From assembly GCF_009727055.1 (NCBI RefSeq), contig NC_052353.1, positions 64,136,671 to 64,200,670 on the forward strand: a DNA stretch of 64,000 bases, in the 5' to 3' direction. Both the position numbers and the translations under genes were made by a program. Of the stretch, positions 10,858-22,702 are shown in pieces. Source of the DNA: Benincasa hispida. Taxonomy: Eukaryota; Streptophyta; Magnoliopsida; Cucurbitales; Cucurbitaceae. Positions within the stretch are counted from its first letter, which is position 1, and each line of letters starts with the position of its first letter. Under the pieces are notes generated by a model. The model searched no databases. It saw only the letters and a list, made by a program, of their open reading frames with translations, and was not told the origin of the DNA.

Positions 10858-12700
10858 TGAACCAAAGCAAAAGAAAATTTATAATATCACCAAACTACTC
10901 CTATTACTACTAAAATGTAGCAACAGTGGTAAGTGCAGGGTCGAACCATAGAGAAGTAAAGAATTAATTTCTTTTTATGCTAGATTTGACCACGGGAAAA
11001 ACAGTAAAAACGGGGTTTTGGTTTTGATTTAGAAAGATGCAAGAAAGGTAAATTGCAAGGAATATATGGAATAGTAAAGGACTCTTTAGTTCTCAAATCA
11101 AGTGCTCATTTGATGTAAATTAAGTCATTGTTATATGCCAAATAACTAATATTTGAATTATGCATGCATAGCTACTTAATTTGATAAGAACTAATCAATC
11201 TCTACAAAGGCCGAAAATCAATTAATCCAAACCAAATCAAGTGTCCTAATCCATAGTTGAGACTGGAAAGACCGTGTCCTAACTAGCCTACATGCTCCTA
11301 GATACAATTGGGTCCTTAGCAGCCATAAAGAACTAGAAAACACATGCATGAAAATCAAGGATTCCACTATTTTGATGGAGTGTTAGGAAAGCCATGTTCA
11401 AATAATCGAAGTATTTCTTTAATTCTAGAGTAAATGTATGATGCAAAGATTCAAGATTAGCCTATACACCTAAGCATGCTCATCTTATCTGTGCTACAGG
11501 GGTAAATTCAAAGCATAGACAATTACAAGGGTACGTGCGAGCCTGAAATTACTAGCAAATACATGCAATCATGATAGGGTCGTCAGTCCAACACACAAAA
11601 GCAAGTCTAGTTACGAGATTAAAGAAAAATACAATTCTTAATTGAAGCACAAATTGAACATATAACTCATTAAATTACAAAGAACACTTAGTCTAAGAAT
11701 TAATCAAAAATTACCTCATTGATTCATAGACAAAGCAATGGGATACAATCCGATACACAACCATAATCCAGAAAAATAAATCTTGAAAGAATGAAATATC
11801 ATGCAATGGAAGACTTCAAAATCAATAAGCACTTAAACTACATTTAATTTGAGTTTTAAGCATGCTATTCATATGATATTCAGAAGAGGATTTGAAACAC
11901 ATATTACCTTTGAAGATTTCCTTCACAAATTCAGCTGAAAACCACCAAGATAGAGCTTGAAACTTCAAGAGGACTACCACCAAGATCTTCTCTACTATGC
12001 TCAAGCTGGAACGTGTGGTGGAAACGCTTAAATCAAATTGAATTGATGAAGAACAAGTGAGGGATGTATAGGGTTTTCAGGTTTTTACTTCAGCAAGTAA
12101 AACTTAGAATGCTTGCTAATCTTCATGCATAGAGCTACTATATTTAAGAAGAACTCATGCAATTATACAGGGTTGCATGGTGGGCAGCTCTAGCTTAAAG
12201 ATCATCACAAAAAAGAAATGAATTTTGGTGACAATCCATCATATTTGTTAGCAGGTTTTTCCCAAAAATTTATTTTGAGTCATTAGAGTCTAAATTAAGC
12301 TGTAATTTGGAGTTTGAAGCAAGCAGGGCCGAGGAGAAACTTCTGTAGAATGGCTTCTGTCCAGGCAGCGTAGCGTTGCAACGCTGTTCTTCGCACCAGC
12401 CCAGATTCGTGGTGTTCTTCCCAAAGCGTCACAACGCTGGGGTGAGAGCATTGTAATGCTGCTCATCCCAACTCAGATCCAAGGCGTGCGCTCGAGCCAG
12501 TTCACGTGGGGTTTTACTGGTTCAACTCTTATCTGGTCTGATTCAACTTGTTTTGGATCGGTTCAACTCTATTGAAAGACTTTGGAGGTCTGGTTCGAGC
12601 GGTTTAGGTCCAATTCGGGTCGATTCGGGCAGTTCTACACCAATTTGAAGCTCTTTTTGTTCCTAATTTGTAATAAATTAGCTTTTATGCTTGCTTAGGA
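10858..12700 (-). mobile_element. Ty3/gypsy LTR, minus strand
   Basis: The plus strand begins TGAACC at 10858, immediately after LINE coding sequence. Read on the minus strand, 10890-10950 gives 'ttctctatggttcgaccctg' followed by 'cacttaccac', a typical signature close to the 3' end of plant gypsy LTRs. 12360-12460 is GC-richer, with a perfect 14-bp palindrome (12372-12385) and weaker copies of it ('gcattgtaatgctg'). No coding sequence is seen. The far boundary at about 12700 is approximate: it is where copia-leader-like sequence starts. Confidence 0.5.
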
Positions 12701-14238
12701 TGCCAAAGTTGAACCATATCAATATATTTTAAATAATTATGCATGTGATGTATGTTGCATTTAAATTCAAACATGTTTGTGCATATCGTATGTCATTTAG
12801 ATTTAAAATCCCACCATGGGAAGCATGTTACATGCATTGAGTATATGTTATAAATTGTTATAATGTCTATGCATATTTAGGATTTCTGTTTTTAATATAA
12901 TTGTTATATTAAATTTGAATGCCTTTGATGCATGTTGTGGGTGTATAAGCATGTCTAAGTTTTAAAAGTTGGTATAAAATTGAATTAGACATTAAAATCC
13001 ATAATAAAGATAAGCTGTATGCTCACGTAAGTTAATCACCCATTTTAAATAAGTTAAAATAGGTCGACATCTTGTAAAACGTGGCTACAAACTCAATCGA
13101 TATATAATCCTCTCTAAGGCTGGGGGTACTTAAGTTGACGGCCTACGGAACACCTCCTACCTGGGGATTATGGCCGAATAATTGAGTGTTGTTAACCGGA
13201 TTTATAAGCGTATGTGAGCAGTATGAGGTAATAAAACGGTTTATCATCTAGACAATGTAGGTTAAAATCCAACTATAAGCATTATACTTGGATAAACCAC
13301 ATAGACTTAGAGTTGTTTTTATTTAGCCAAAAAGAACCTAAGTATAAATTTACCAAAATAGTAGAACACTTAGTGGGAGTTTAATAACTTATATGATAAA
13401 ATTATTAGAACACTTCAGTGTATATAATACGTTATTTTTAGCTCTCACATCCCTAAGAGTTTACAATCTAGATTTAAGCAGTACTTCATGTCGATTATAC
13501 CCCGACTGCTCCATTCGAAAAGTATTTGCATAAATCTGGGTTCTGGTAAATAAGGGGAAGTTGTTCAGATATAAAAATCAAGTATATGATACATTTGATT
13601 TCAACTTTCACATCCCCACAAAAATTCACAGTGAGATCCATACAAAGCTTCATATCGATTATAACTCGACTACTCCATTCGAAAAGTGTTTTTATGGGTC
13701 AAAAGCAAGGTGACTGGAGGAAGTAGTTCATAATAAGTAGGTGAAAGATATGTGTCAACATATCCTGCGGTCTCTTCCATTAGTTTGGACCGTGAGATTT
13801 CTATGTTGCGCCTGCTGGTTTGCTTTAGGTGGCCTTTGCTAGTTGTTTAACGATGGTTATTTCCTCGAAGGTTTGTAACATAGGATTCGGAACAACTCAA
13901 ACTCCAGAAAGGATAGGATTTCTTAAGTCCATTCTCAACCTTGACTCTCCATTTCGGTAGCATAGTTTGGGCCGACCTCTGACGTCTAAGAACAGAGGGT
14001 TACACTTACAGAATTACTAAATTGTTAGTAATTTCTAACCAAAAAACAGTAACTAAATGACTATAGAAATAAAAGTTATTCTAAGATAGTGTTTGGTCAA
14101 AATTGTTTGATTTAGTGAAGGAGTATTTGACTGCCCCTTAGTAGCACATATTCTGATTCACTATAGTATTGTTGCAAATAAATAATGGTTATGGGTACAT
14201 TATTACTTGTTTTGCTAAAAAATTGACTTTGGATTTAG
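12700..14238 (+). mobile_element. Copia A untranslated leader
   Basis: No open frame of note is present. The block 'gggttacacttac' (about 14000-14012) and the block 'aaggagtatttgactgcccc' (about 14118-14137) recur, reversed, in element C at about 49390 and 49258, so both are leaders of the same copia lineage. In C about 200 bp separate the second block from gag. Here the protease frame follows after only about 100 bp, showing that gag has been deleted. An internal duplication is listed separately. Confidence 0.65.
13441..13700 (+). repeat. Imperfect tandem duplication in copia A leader
   Basis: The segment 13441-13540 ('ctcacatccc', then 'tgtcgattataccccgactg' and 'ctccattcgaaaagt') is repeated at 13602-13700 with about 20-25% difference, a period of about 160 bp. 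Confidence 0.75.
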
Positions 14239-15700
14239 TTGCAATTTGCTAATAAGAATTTGTTTAAAATTTTCAACATGTCGAATTTTTCTAGAATACT
14301 CACTTTCAAATTAGTTAACGGTAAAATCGAATCAACATACAAATTACTAGCGGTTAATAGTTCTAAAAGGGTTTTAACAAAGGATTGTTCTCGATCTCCC
14401 AATTCATCTAAAGTTTTGAACTATATAGATGAGAATGCAAAATTCGAAAAACAAGATGAATATGATTTACTTGTTATCGAAGCATGTTTAGTGGAAAACG
14501 ATAAAACCTGGATAATTGATTTAAGTGTCGCTAATCATGTCTGTACTTTCTCACAAGAAACAAGTTCCTGGAAACAGTTGACGAAAGGTGAAACAATCTT
14601 TAAGGTAGGGATCGGGAAGGTTTTTTCAGCTAAAGTAATGGAAGATATGAAGTTATTTATAGGAGATAGATACATTTTGCATAAAATTGTTTATTACATT
14701 CCTTCTATGAAAATGAATCTGATATCTATCTCTTGTTTGTTGGAACAAAATTATAAAGTTTCTTTCGAAAATAATGAAGTGTTTATTACTTCAAAGAATA
14801 TTAAAATTTGTTCTACAAAATTAGAAAATAGCTAGTATTTGTTAAAACTAACTGAGGTAAAGGTCGTTTTAAATATAGAGATGTTTAAAATAGCTGAAAC
14901 TCATAATAAGAAAAGGAAAGTTTCTCCAAATGCCTATCTTTGGCACTTGAGACTGAGTCATATAAATCTCAACAGGATTAAGAGACTGGTTAAGAACAAT
15001 CATCTAAATAAGTTAGAAGACAGTTCATTACCGCCTTGTGAATCCTGTTTTGAGGGTAAAATGACTAAAAGATCTTTTTCTAGAAAAGGAAAACCCTTAG
15101 AACTCATACATTCAGAACTTTGTGGTCCGATGAATGTTAGAGATAGAAGAGGGTATGAATATTTCATCAGCTTCATTGATGACTATTCAAGGTATAAGCA
15201 TATTTACCTAATGCACCAAAAGTCTGAACCATTTGAAAAGTTCAAGGACTATAAGGCTGAGGTTGAGAACTAATTAGGTAAAAAGCTTAAAACACTTCGA
15301 TCAAATCGAGGTGGTGAGTATGTGGACTTGGAATTCCAAAACTATTTGATAGAACATGGAGTCCAGTCTCAACTCACAACCCCTGGCACACCTCAGTAAA
15401 ATGGTGTGGCTGAAAGGAGAAATAGAACCTTGTTGAACTTAGTTCTTTCCATGATGAGTTATGCCAAGTTACCAAGTTCTTTTTGGGGTTCTGTAGTTCA
15501 GACTGCAGTACATATTTTGAATATGGTTCCCTCGAAAAGTGTTTCTGAAACACCTTACGAGCTCTGGAGAAGACGTAAAAGAAATTTACGTCATTTCAGA
15601 ATTTAGGGTTGCCCAGCACATGTGTTGGTGTAAAATCCTAAAAAGTTGGAACGTCTTTTAAAAGTATGCCTATTTTGTAGGCTATCCAAAAGAAACGAAA
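14239..15700 (+). pseudogene. Copia A protease and integrase (broken)
   Basis: The first frame (14239-14835) holds an aspartic protease region. At WIID (14509-14520) the copia active site D-S-G-A reads D-L-S-V-A-N-H, so the catalytic core is lost. It ends at a TAG (14833-14835) and the next frame (14839-15273) carries GAG-pre-integrase (LWHLRLSH...CESC) and the integrase core start (IHSELCGP, FIDDYSRY). The first catalytic Asp is replaced by Glu in IHSEL. A TAA at 15271 and another at 15397 interrupt the core. The last block (15406-15606) reads MAERRNRTLLNLVLSMMSYA and ends in a TAG at 15604. The remainder is frameshifted. The protein is non-functional. Confidence 0.9.
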
Positions 15701-15775
15701 CGTGGTTTCTTTTATGATCCTCAAGAAAACAAGGTATTTGTATCGACATACACAACCTTCCTGCAGGAAGATCAC

Positions 15776-16950
15776 ATGAAAGATCACATGAAGAATTATC
15801 AACCTCACAGTAAGCTAGTAATAGAAGAAATGTCCAGAGAAACGATAAATACATCAACAAGAGTTATTAACAAAGAATGTCCATCAACAAGGGTTATTGA
15901 TGAAACTGGTATTTCACATAATTCTCAAGAGTTGAGAATGCCTCGTCGTAGTGGAAAGGTTGTGCAACAGCCTGACCGGTACATGGATTTAACTAAAACT
16001 CAAGTCATCATACCAGATGATGGCTTAGAGGATCCATTGTCTTTTAAACAAGCAATAAATGATGTGGATAAAAGCCAATGGATTAAAGCCATGGATCTTG
16101 AAATGGAATCTATGTATTTTAATTCTATTTGGGATCTCATAGATCAACCTAAAAAGGTAAAACCCATCAATTGCATATGGATCTACAAGAGAAAACGAGA
16201 CCAAGCTGGTAAGGTACAGACCTACAAAGCAAGACTTGTGACAAAAGGATTTACCCAAAGAGAGAGGGTAGATTATAAAGAAACCTTCTATCTGGTTGCC
16301 ACAATAGAACCAATTAGAATACTCTTGTCCATACCAACATTTTATGATTATGAAATATGGCAAATGGATGTCAAGACAGCCTTTATGAATGGTTATCTAG
16401 AAGAGAGTATCTATATGTCTCAACCATAAGGGTTTATTGAACAGGGTCAAGAGCAAAAGGTTTGCAAACTTAATCGATCCATATATGGGTTGAAACAAGC
16501 ATCTAGATCCTGGAATATGAGATTTAACACTACGATCAAATCTTTTGGCTTTGAACAAAACGTTGATGAACCTTGTGTCTACAAGAAAATCGTTAACAAA
16601 ACTGTCACTTTTCTGGTGTTGTATGTTGATGATATTCTACTCATTGGGAATGAAGTAAAATTTCTTGGTGGCGTTAAGACATGGCTGGCTATGGAATTCC
16701 AAATGAAAGATTTGGGAGAAGCCTAGTATGTTATTGGGATCCAAATAGTTCGAAATTGCAATAACAGAACATTAACACTATCTCAGGCATCTTATATAGA
16801 CAACATGTTGTCTAGGTATAAAATGCAAAATTCCAAGAATGGAACATTACCTTCCAGACATGGAATTCACCTGTCTAAGGAACAAAGTCCTAAGAAACCT
16901 CAAGAGGTTGAGGATATGAAACGAATTCCATATGCATCAGCGGTAGGGAG
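15776..16950 (+). pseudogene. Copia A reverse transcriptase (broken)
   Basis: The frame 15776-16429 carries the linker (QELRMPRRSGKV) and RT palm blocks (KARLVTKGFTQ, QMDVKTAFMNGYLEE). It stops at TAA 16427. The frame 16490-16726 continues with the LKQASRSWN block (its MKQAS begins this frame), DEPCVYKK and the catalytic YVDD (16622-16633) followed by ILLIG. It stops at a TAG at 16724, where a CAG codon is expected. Downstream, 16805-16950 has the SRYKMQNSK and LSKEQSPKKPQEVEDM blocks. All catalytic motifs can be read, but at least two stops divide the domain. Confidence 0.9.
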
Positions 16951-17600
16951 CTTGATGTATGCCATGTGTACATGTCCCGATATATGCTATGCAATTGGAA
17001 TAAACAACAGATTTCAGTCCAATCCTGGATATAATCATTGGAATGTCATTAAGAACATTATCAAGTATCTTCGAAGAATGAGAAATATATGCTCGTGTAT
17101 GGTACTAAGGATCTGATCCTTACTAGATACATTGATTCTGACTTCCAAACCGATATTGATTCTAGGAAATCGACTTCGGGGTCAGTGTTTACTCTGAATG
17201 TAGGAGCTATTGTGTCGAGAAGCATCAAGCAAAGTTATATTGTTGACTCCACAATGGAAGTTGAGTATGTCGTTGCAAGTGAAGCAGCAAAAGAAGTAGT
17301 ATGGCTCAGAAAGTTCCTAACTGACCTAGAAGTAATTCCTAATATGCACTTGTCTGTCACCCTCTATTGTGACAATAGTGGAGCAATTGCAAATTCAAAG
17401 GAACCTCGAAGCCATAAATGAGGAAAGCACATCGAGCGGAAGTACCATCTCATCAAGAAGATTGTACACAGAGGAGACGTGATCGTCACGCAGATAGCCT
17501 CACAAGACAACTTAGCTGATCCATTTATGAATGCTTTCTCGGCTAAAGTGTTCGAGGGTCACCTAGTAGGACTAGGTTTACGAGATATTTATCACTAGGG
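16951..17600 (+). pseudogene. Copia A RNase H and C-terminus (broken)
   Basis: Blocks read in order are ASAVGSLMYAM, YIDSDFQTDIDSRKSTSGSV, EVEYVVASEAAKEVVWLRKF, TLYCDNSGAIANSKEPRSHK, a TGA at 17419 (arginine codon CGA expected), GKHIERKYHLI and the AKVFEGHL tail. One frameshift lies near 17090-17110. Order and spacing fit a copia RNase H. The normal AEY carries V instead of A. Confidence 0.9.
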
Positions 17601-17720
17601 CAAATGGGAGAATATATGGGTATTTAATGCCCTAGTTTATTGTATTTATACTTTTGTTCTCTCAGTGTAACTCAACATTGTATATATTTGTATACATTGA
17701 TCCACTACAGTTTTAGTCCA

Positions 17721-17728
17721 AATGGGAG
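17721..17728 (+). promoter_or_regulatory. Copia A polypurine tract
   Basis: AATGGGAG lies 3 bp before the TGTTGGG LTR start. It is the usual primer site for plus-strand DNA synthesis. Copia B has a similar AAAAGTGGGAGA tract (31503-31514), and the LTR at 43134 has AATGGGAG. Confidence 0.7.
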
Positions 17729-17731
17729 TAT

Positions 17732-18407
17732 TGTTGGGTTTTATGTCCTAAAACTCACAGTTTGTAGAAGTTAAACATATTCTATAGTAAACTTATTATT
17801 GATTCTATAAATTGCATACGTAAAGTCTAAATCCAATAAACTAATATTCATGGCTATTATGTAAAGACATAGAGATGGATCATGTTCGAGTAAATAACCA
17901 AAATGGTCTATAGTATAAGATTAAAGTTGGGTACCTTATTCTGATAATACTATTAGATGCGGCCTACTCTGTAGCTGTTACAAGTTGTTGTAAAGATACT
18001 ACATACAAAGTTATCCAAATTCGTTCATGTATTAACATGAGGAGTGGGGGCAACAATGAGTTTTCATAAGATCAGACCAAAAAATAAGTCACTCTTACGA
18101 TCTTAATCCTGTTTATTGTTTACTGTTTATTGTTTAAGACAGAATATTTCACTTAGATTACCTAGGTAACTCGATCTTAATCCTGAGCTAACTATGAACT
18201 CTTGTTTATTCGAGATTATCCATAGATTTACAGAGGTAAGGTTTGGCTCAACTGCGCTGGCTCAATAAGTCTCCCATTTTAGGGGTAAGACCAGGTAGAT
18301 AACTGAGGACATAGGGTGCAAGACAGAATTCACGCCTACCGAATTTAGGGATAGAAGAAAGGTTATTCTCTTAAGTACTGAATCCAGGTCTTGAACATGG
18401 GGCCCAT
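17732..18407 (+). mobile_element. Copia A 3' LTR, first part
   Basis: It starts with TGTTGGGTTTTATG and runs through family blocks ('gggtaccttattctgat', 'cgatcttaatcctgagc') to 'cttgaacatggggcccat'. There copia B begins. The continuation is at 33621. The last five bases (18403-18407, cccat) are one copy of the target duplication. Confidence 0.85.
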
Positions 18408-19400
18408 TGTTGGGATTCGAATCCTAATTACTCCCAGAGTCTCGCTGTTTTGTAAAGATACACATTGTTTGATGAATAAAATAAATGTTATTTAATTCTG
18501 GCATTTACTCATATCCAATAAACAAAGCTCCTTGCTTATCTTATGTGAAGTTAAGCATGTATATGTGATATATAAGTGGATCATGCCTTAAGTGATAACC
18601 TAAATAGGTCTGTAGTATAAGGATTAAGTTGGGATACCTGATTCTGGTGACACTACGGATACAACCCGCTTCGTAGAAGTTTGTAAGTATTGTAAACTAC
18701 TACAAATGGTAGATCCTGACCATTCATGTGGAGACGTGCAAGTGAGGGTGTCCTATACAAAGAGTTTGTATAATACTTAAATCACGAGATGATTAAACTC
18801 TATATATAACGCCATTGATACTAGAGACTTGCATCTCATCTAAAAGATCATAGGTGACACGATCTCAATCCTGAGTGTCTTGGGAACAGGCCTTTAAAGG
18901 CGATCCTTTGATTAGTATGGGTGAGAGTGGCCAGATTGCCAATTCAACATGCCTACCTTTTTGGGGACTTGTCTGATCTGGGAGCTGGGAACTCAATCCA
19001 CAAGATGGAATTCACTCATTTCCCGAAGCAGGGATAAGTAGAGAGATTTCTCCCTTAAGGGCTGATTCCGAGGCTTGAACATAGTAGCCACAACTTCTCT
19101 TTGGAATAGAGGACTAAGTCATAGTAGAACTATTATGTTCATTAGAGAGATCAGTTGTACTTAAGAAGTTAGATGTAACTACAGGGGCATAACGGTTGTT
19201 TGCCCAGCTGTACTTACGAGAGATCTATGAAAGGTTGTCGCACTCCTGATTGGTTAAGATGGACCATAATATATCTGTGGTAAGAAGAGTTCAACTGTAG
19301 GTCTTTAGTGGAATGCCTAGCAGTTAACGGATGGTGGATCCCGTGACTAAAGAGTTTAGTTAGTTATTCACATACCGTTGGAGCTTCGAGCTATAGGTTC
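18408..19400 (+). mobile_element. Copia B 5' LTR, 3'-truncated
   Basis: It matches the first ~1 kb of the 3' LTR at 31516, including 'gatcatgccttaagtg' and 'gattagtatgggtgagagtg'. It breaks off after the 'ataggttcataa' block at about 19400, about 1.1 kb before the LTR should end. A gypsy LTR scrap follows. Confidence 0.8.
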
Positions 19401-19575
19401 ATAATGAACTTGCAATGTTTCACCATAGAGATATGGGAACGTGATCGATCACCGAGAGGTGTACTCCAAGGGAAAGTGGAACCGTAGTTAAATCTTTAAC
19501 GCAATTAATGAACTTGCAATGTTTATATTAATTACCCTTTATATTCCTGTTTCGTACATAAAGACTTGCCACCGC
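19401..19575 (+). mobile_element. Gypsy E-type LTR scrap between copia parts
   Basis: These ~175 bp match 21874-22040 of gypsy E's LTR: 'tttcaccatagagatatggg', 'cgagaggtgtac', 'aacgcaatta' and 'acttgccaccgcat' occur in the same order. The scrap joins a truncated copia LTR on its left to copia pol on its right, with no sign of gypsy termini. 'aacttgcaatgttt' appears twice (19407 and 19509). Confidence 0.75.
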
Positions 19576-20700
19576 ATAATCCAAAGAAGTTTGAACTACG
19601 TTCAAAGGTTTGCCTCTTTGTAGGCTACCCCAAGGAAACGAGAGGTCGATACTTCTATGATTCGAGTGAGAACAAAGTGTTTGTTTCCACAAATGCTATC
19701 TTCTTGGAAGAATACATTAGGGATCATAAGCCACGAAGTAAGCTCGTTTTACGTAAGATCTCTAGTGAGACTGAGACTGCTGAGGGTTCAACAAGAGTTG
19801 TTAAATAGCCCGACAGATCAACAAGAGTTGTTGAGCTCGGTACATCTAGTCAACTAGCTCAAGAGTTGAGACTGCCTCGATGTAGTGGGAGGGTTAAGAA
19901 CCCACTAGATCGCTACATGGGTTTCACTGAAGCCCAAAATGTCATTACAAATAACAGGGTTGAGGATCCGTTGTCTTTTAAGAAAGCAATGGAGAATGTT
20001 GACAAAGATGAATGGGTTAAGGCCATGAACCAGGAAATGGAGTCTATGTACTTCAATTACGTCTGAGAGCTTGTTGATCCACTTGATAGGGTAAGACCTA
20101 TTGGGTGTAAGTGGATCTATAAGTGAAAGAGAGGTGTAGATGGAAAGGTGCAAACCTTTAAAGCTAGACTCGTGGCAAAGGGTTATACCCAGGTTGAGGG
20201 AGTTGACTATAAGGAAACTTTCTCACCTATTGTCATGCTCAAGTCTATCTGGATTCTCTTGTCCATAGCCACATTTTATGAGTATGAAATATAGCAAATG
20301 GACGTCAAGACTGCCTTTCTTAATGGTAATCTTGAGGAGACTATCTATATGACTCAAGCAAAGGGGTTCGTAGTTCCAAATCAAGAACAAAGGGTTTGCA
20401 AGCTTAATAGGTCCATTTATGGGCTGAAACAAGCATCTAAATCTTAGAACATCATATTTGACACTGTTGTCAAGTCGTTTGGCTTTGACCAGAATGTTGA
20501 TGAGGCTTGTGTTTAAAGAAGATCATCAACAGCTCAGTAGCTTTCCTAATACTGTATGTGGATGATATTCTACTCATTAGGAATGATGTAGGATATCTGA
20601 CTAACATTAAGAAATGGCTAGTTGCCCAGTTCCAAATGAAAGATTGGGTGAGGCACAGTATGTTCTAGGGATCCAAATCATTGTGGCCAAAAGAGAAGGA
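19576..20700 (+). pseudogene. Copia B integrase end and RT (broken)
   Basis: The translation begins at the integrase C-terminal block VCLFVGYPKETRGRYFYDSS. The linker (QELRLPRCSGRV) and RT follow: [50 protein letters not shown] frameshift precedes YVDD (20555-20566). In-frame stops at 20124, 20292 and 20445 all fall where CGA/AGA or TGG codons stand in copia A. The frame is lost at gypsy E's left edge (about 20700) and resumes at 30558. Confidence 0.9.
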
Positions 20701-20708
20701 ATATGCGT

Positions 20709-22483
20709 TGATTGTATGAAAATTAGCTCAAAAATACAATAATTATGAATTAACGCAATTACTCCCACTAACATCGTCAAGATGGTAGAAGAGAATATTT
20801 TTACTCTGTTTTGTAGGAAACCAAGTCACCGCTTGCGATCAAGGCTCAACGAGAAACTGAATAATGCATCTCTGTTACATTGCACCCGTCAATCAACAAT
20901 GAAGAGACAATTAACGTAATGACGGCGCAATACGACAGTCGATCCTGAGCTGAATTTCAATCGCATGCGGTAATAAAAACAACACCGCATGCGAGCAAAT
21001 GATCGAAAGAAGCAAATGAGCAATGCAAAGGCGGAGGATTGCGACACGTGTACAACTAACCGTTGTGCAGATTTAATGGTCTGATTGCATAACAAAAGGA
21101 ATATTTATTCCTCCATCTCTGAAATTTCCATAACAAAAAGTGGGGACCACAAGCCAAGAGTCAAAGTTTTTCACCTATAAATACCCCCATAGAATTCAGA
21201 GAAAGATATACTTGATACGGGTATAATTGATACGAGGGCTAATTACTACTAAATTACGGAGAGAAAAGGCTGAGCTGAGTGCTGAACGGAAGAAATCCAG
21301 GAAGAAGAGAGATAAGGCCGAGAGGTGAGTCTCAGTGCTATTCTGCCAGATCCCCACTGTGAAGCTCTATACTCATATCCCTACTACCGGTTGAGCAAGC
21401 CTGAGAGGGAAGCTCATCTGTCCACACGATCCATCCACATTGGCAAGTAAATCTCCATCCAAATCGGCGCCAAGACGTTGGTGTTTATTTGTATTTGTTT
21501 CTAACTCTATTCATCACTGTATTTCATCTTCTTAATCTCTTCATTCATAAATTATGTATTAGACGCTGAATAGAAGTATTGAATGTCTCGATCGATTTCA
21601 TATCCCCTTCTCTGTCTATTTCCGTTCCTCCGTTTATCGCTTTCTTCATAAAGTCTTCTTAATCCCTTGGTAATTAATATGAATTAAACAAGTAACTTAC
21701 TCTATGCTAAAGAAATAAGAACGTTTAGCTAAGGAATGCTAGACGGCATCTTCACCTGTGAGAGCAGAAGTAAAGATGCCATTCTGATCTGTCGAGAGAA
21801 GGTTAGAAGAATGTGTTAACTAAAGCAAGAAGTACTTCCAGGGATGGAAGCAACCTTGCGTTCATTACGTTTGTCCCTGTTTCACCACAGAGATGTGGGA
21901 ACGTGGCAGATCATCGAGAGGTGTACGTCAAGGAAAAAGCGGAACCATATTTATGCCTATAACGCAATTAAAGAACTTGCGATGTTTGTACTAATTATCT
22001 TTTCTCTTTCTGTTTCACACATAAGACTTGTCACCGCATTATACGATCTTTATATAATCTTCACAGCCAACCTTGACCTTAGTATCTTGTTTCATGAAAC
22101 CTGTATCTTGTATCATCTTAGCTTAGATTTACTTTAACGCAATTTATTTTATTATCGCATCTTTGCCGCTTTACTTTACTTTATCGCATGTTTATATTCT
22201 TGTACATAACAACTTTTATTAATTCAAAACCCCTGGTCACATGTATCACAAGCATAACATAATAACCTCAAACAGTCCCTGTGTTCGACCTCGGATCACA
22301 CTGAGAAACTTGCGCTGAAATTATACTTGGTTTCAACGCAAGGAAACTTGTGACAATGCACAGCATACTACAAGAACATTGTTAATTAACACATATCTAG
22401 AAGTAGTATCACATGGATTTGTACCTTGCTTGCATCATATGCATCCATGCGTTATGTGACATAAGAACAATTTCTAAGTAACA
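20709..22483 (+). mobile_element. Gypsy E 5' LTR
   Basis: The start TGATTGTATG is inferred. The end ...AAGTAACA is shared with the 3' copy at 30557. From 21049 it is colinear and nearly identical with 29146-30557. It holds a TATA box (21176-21183). The open frame at 21844-22137 is conserved in the 3' LTR only because the LTRs are copies, so I do not call it a gene. Confidence 0.85.
21176..21183 (+). promoter_or_regulatory. Gypsy E 5' LTR TATA box
   Basis: TATAAATA lies in the context 'tcacctataaataccccc'. The same motif sits at 29277-29284 in the 3' LTR and, in similar context, at 56685-56692 in the solo LTR. Conservation across three LTRs supports it as the promoter core. Confidence 0.65.
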
Positions 22484-22489
22484 AGTTTA

Positions 22490-22507
22490 TGGTGTCGTTG
22501 CCGGGGA
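22490..22507 (+). promoter_or_regulatory. Primer-binding site, tRNA-Asp type
   Basis: TGGTGTCGTTGCCGGGGA lies 6 bp inside the LTR end. It pairs with the 3' end of plant tRNA-Asp except at two positions where C is replaced by T. This site starts minus-strand synthesis in Athila/Tat gypsy elements. Confidence 0.8.
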
Positions 22508-22702
22508 TTGGTTAACGGTTTATTGTTTGAGTACGTTTGTGGTATTTTGCAGGACAAATCTCTTTGTACTGGCTGTTCAATGCGAAAGGCAGTCTGACGG
22601 CTTATGAGTGCTGGAGTGATCCAGAAATTCTAAGTGGACCCAGAGATCAAGTGTATTATTCGCACAAGAGTTCATCAGGGCCGAATTAAGTGGTGAAGAA
22701 GC

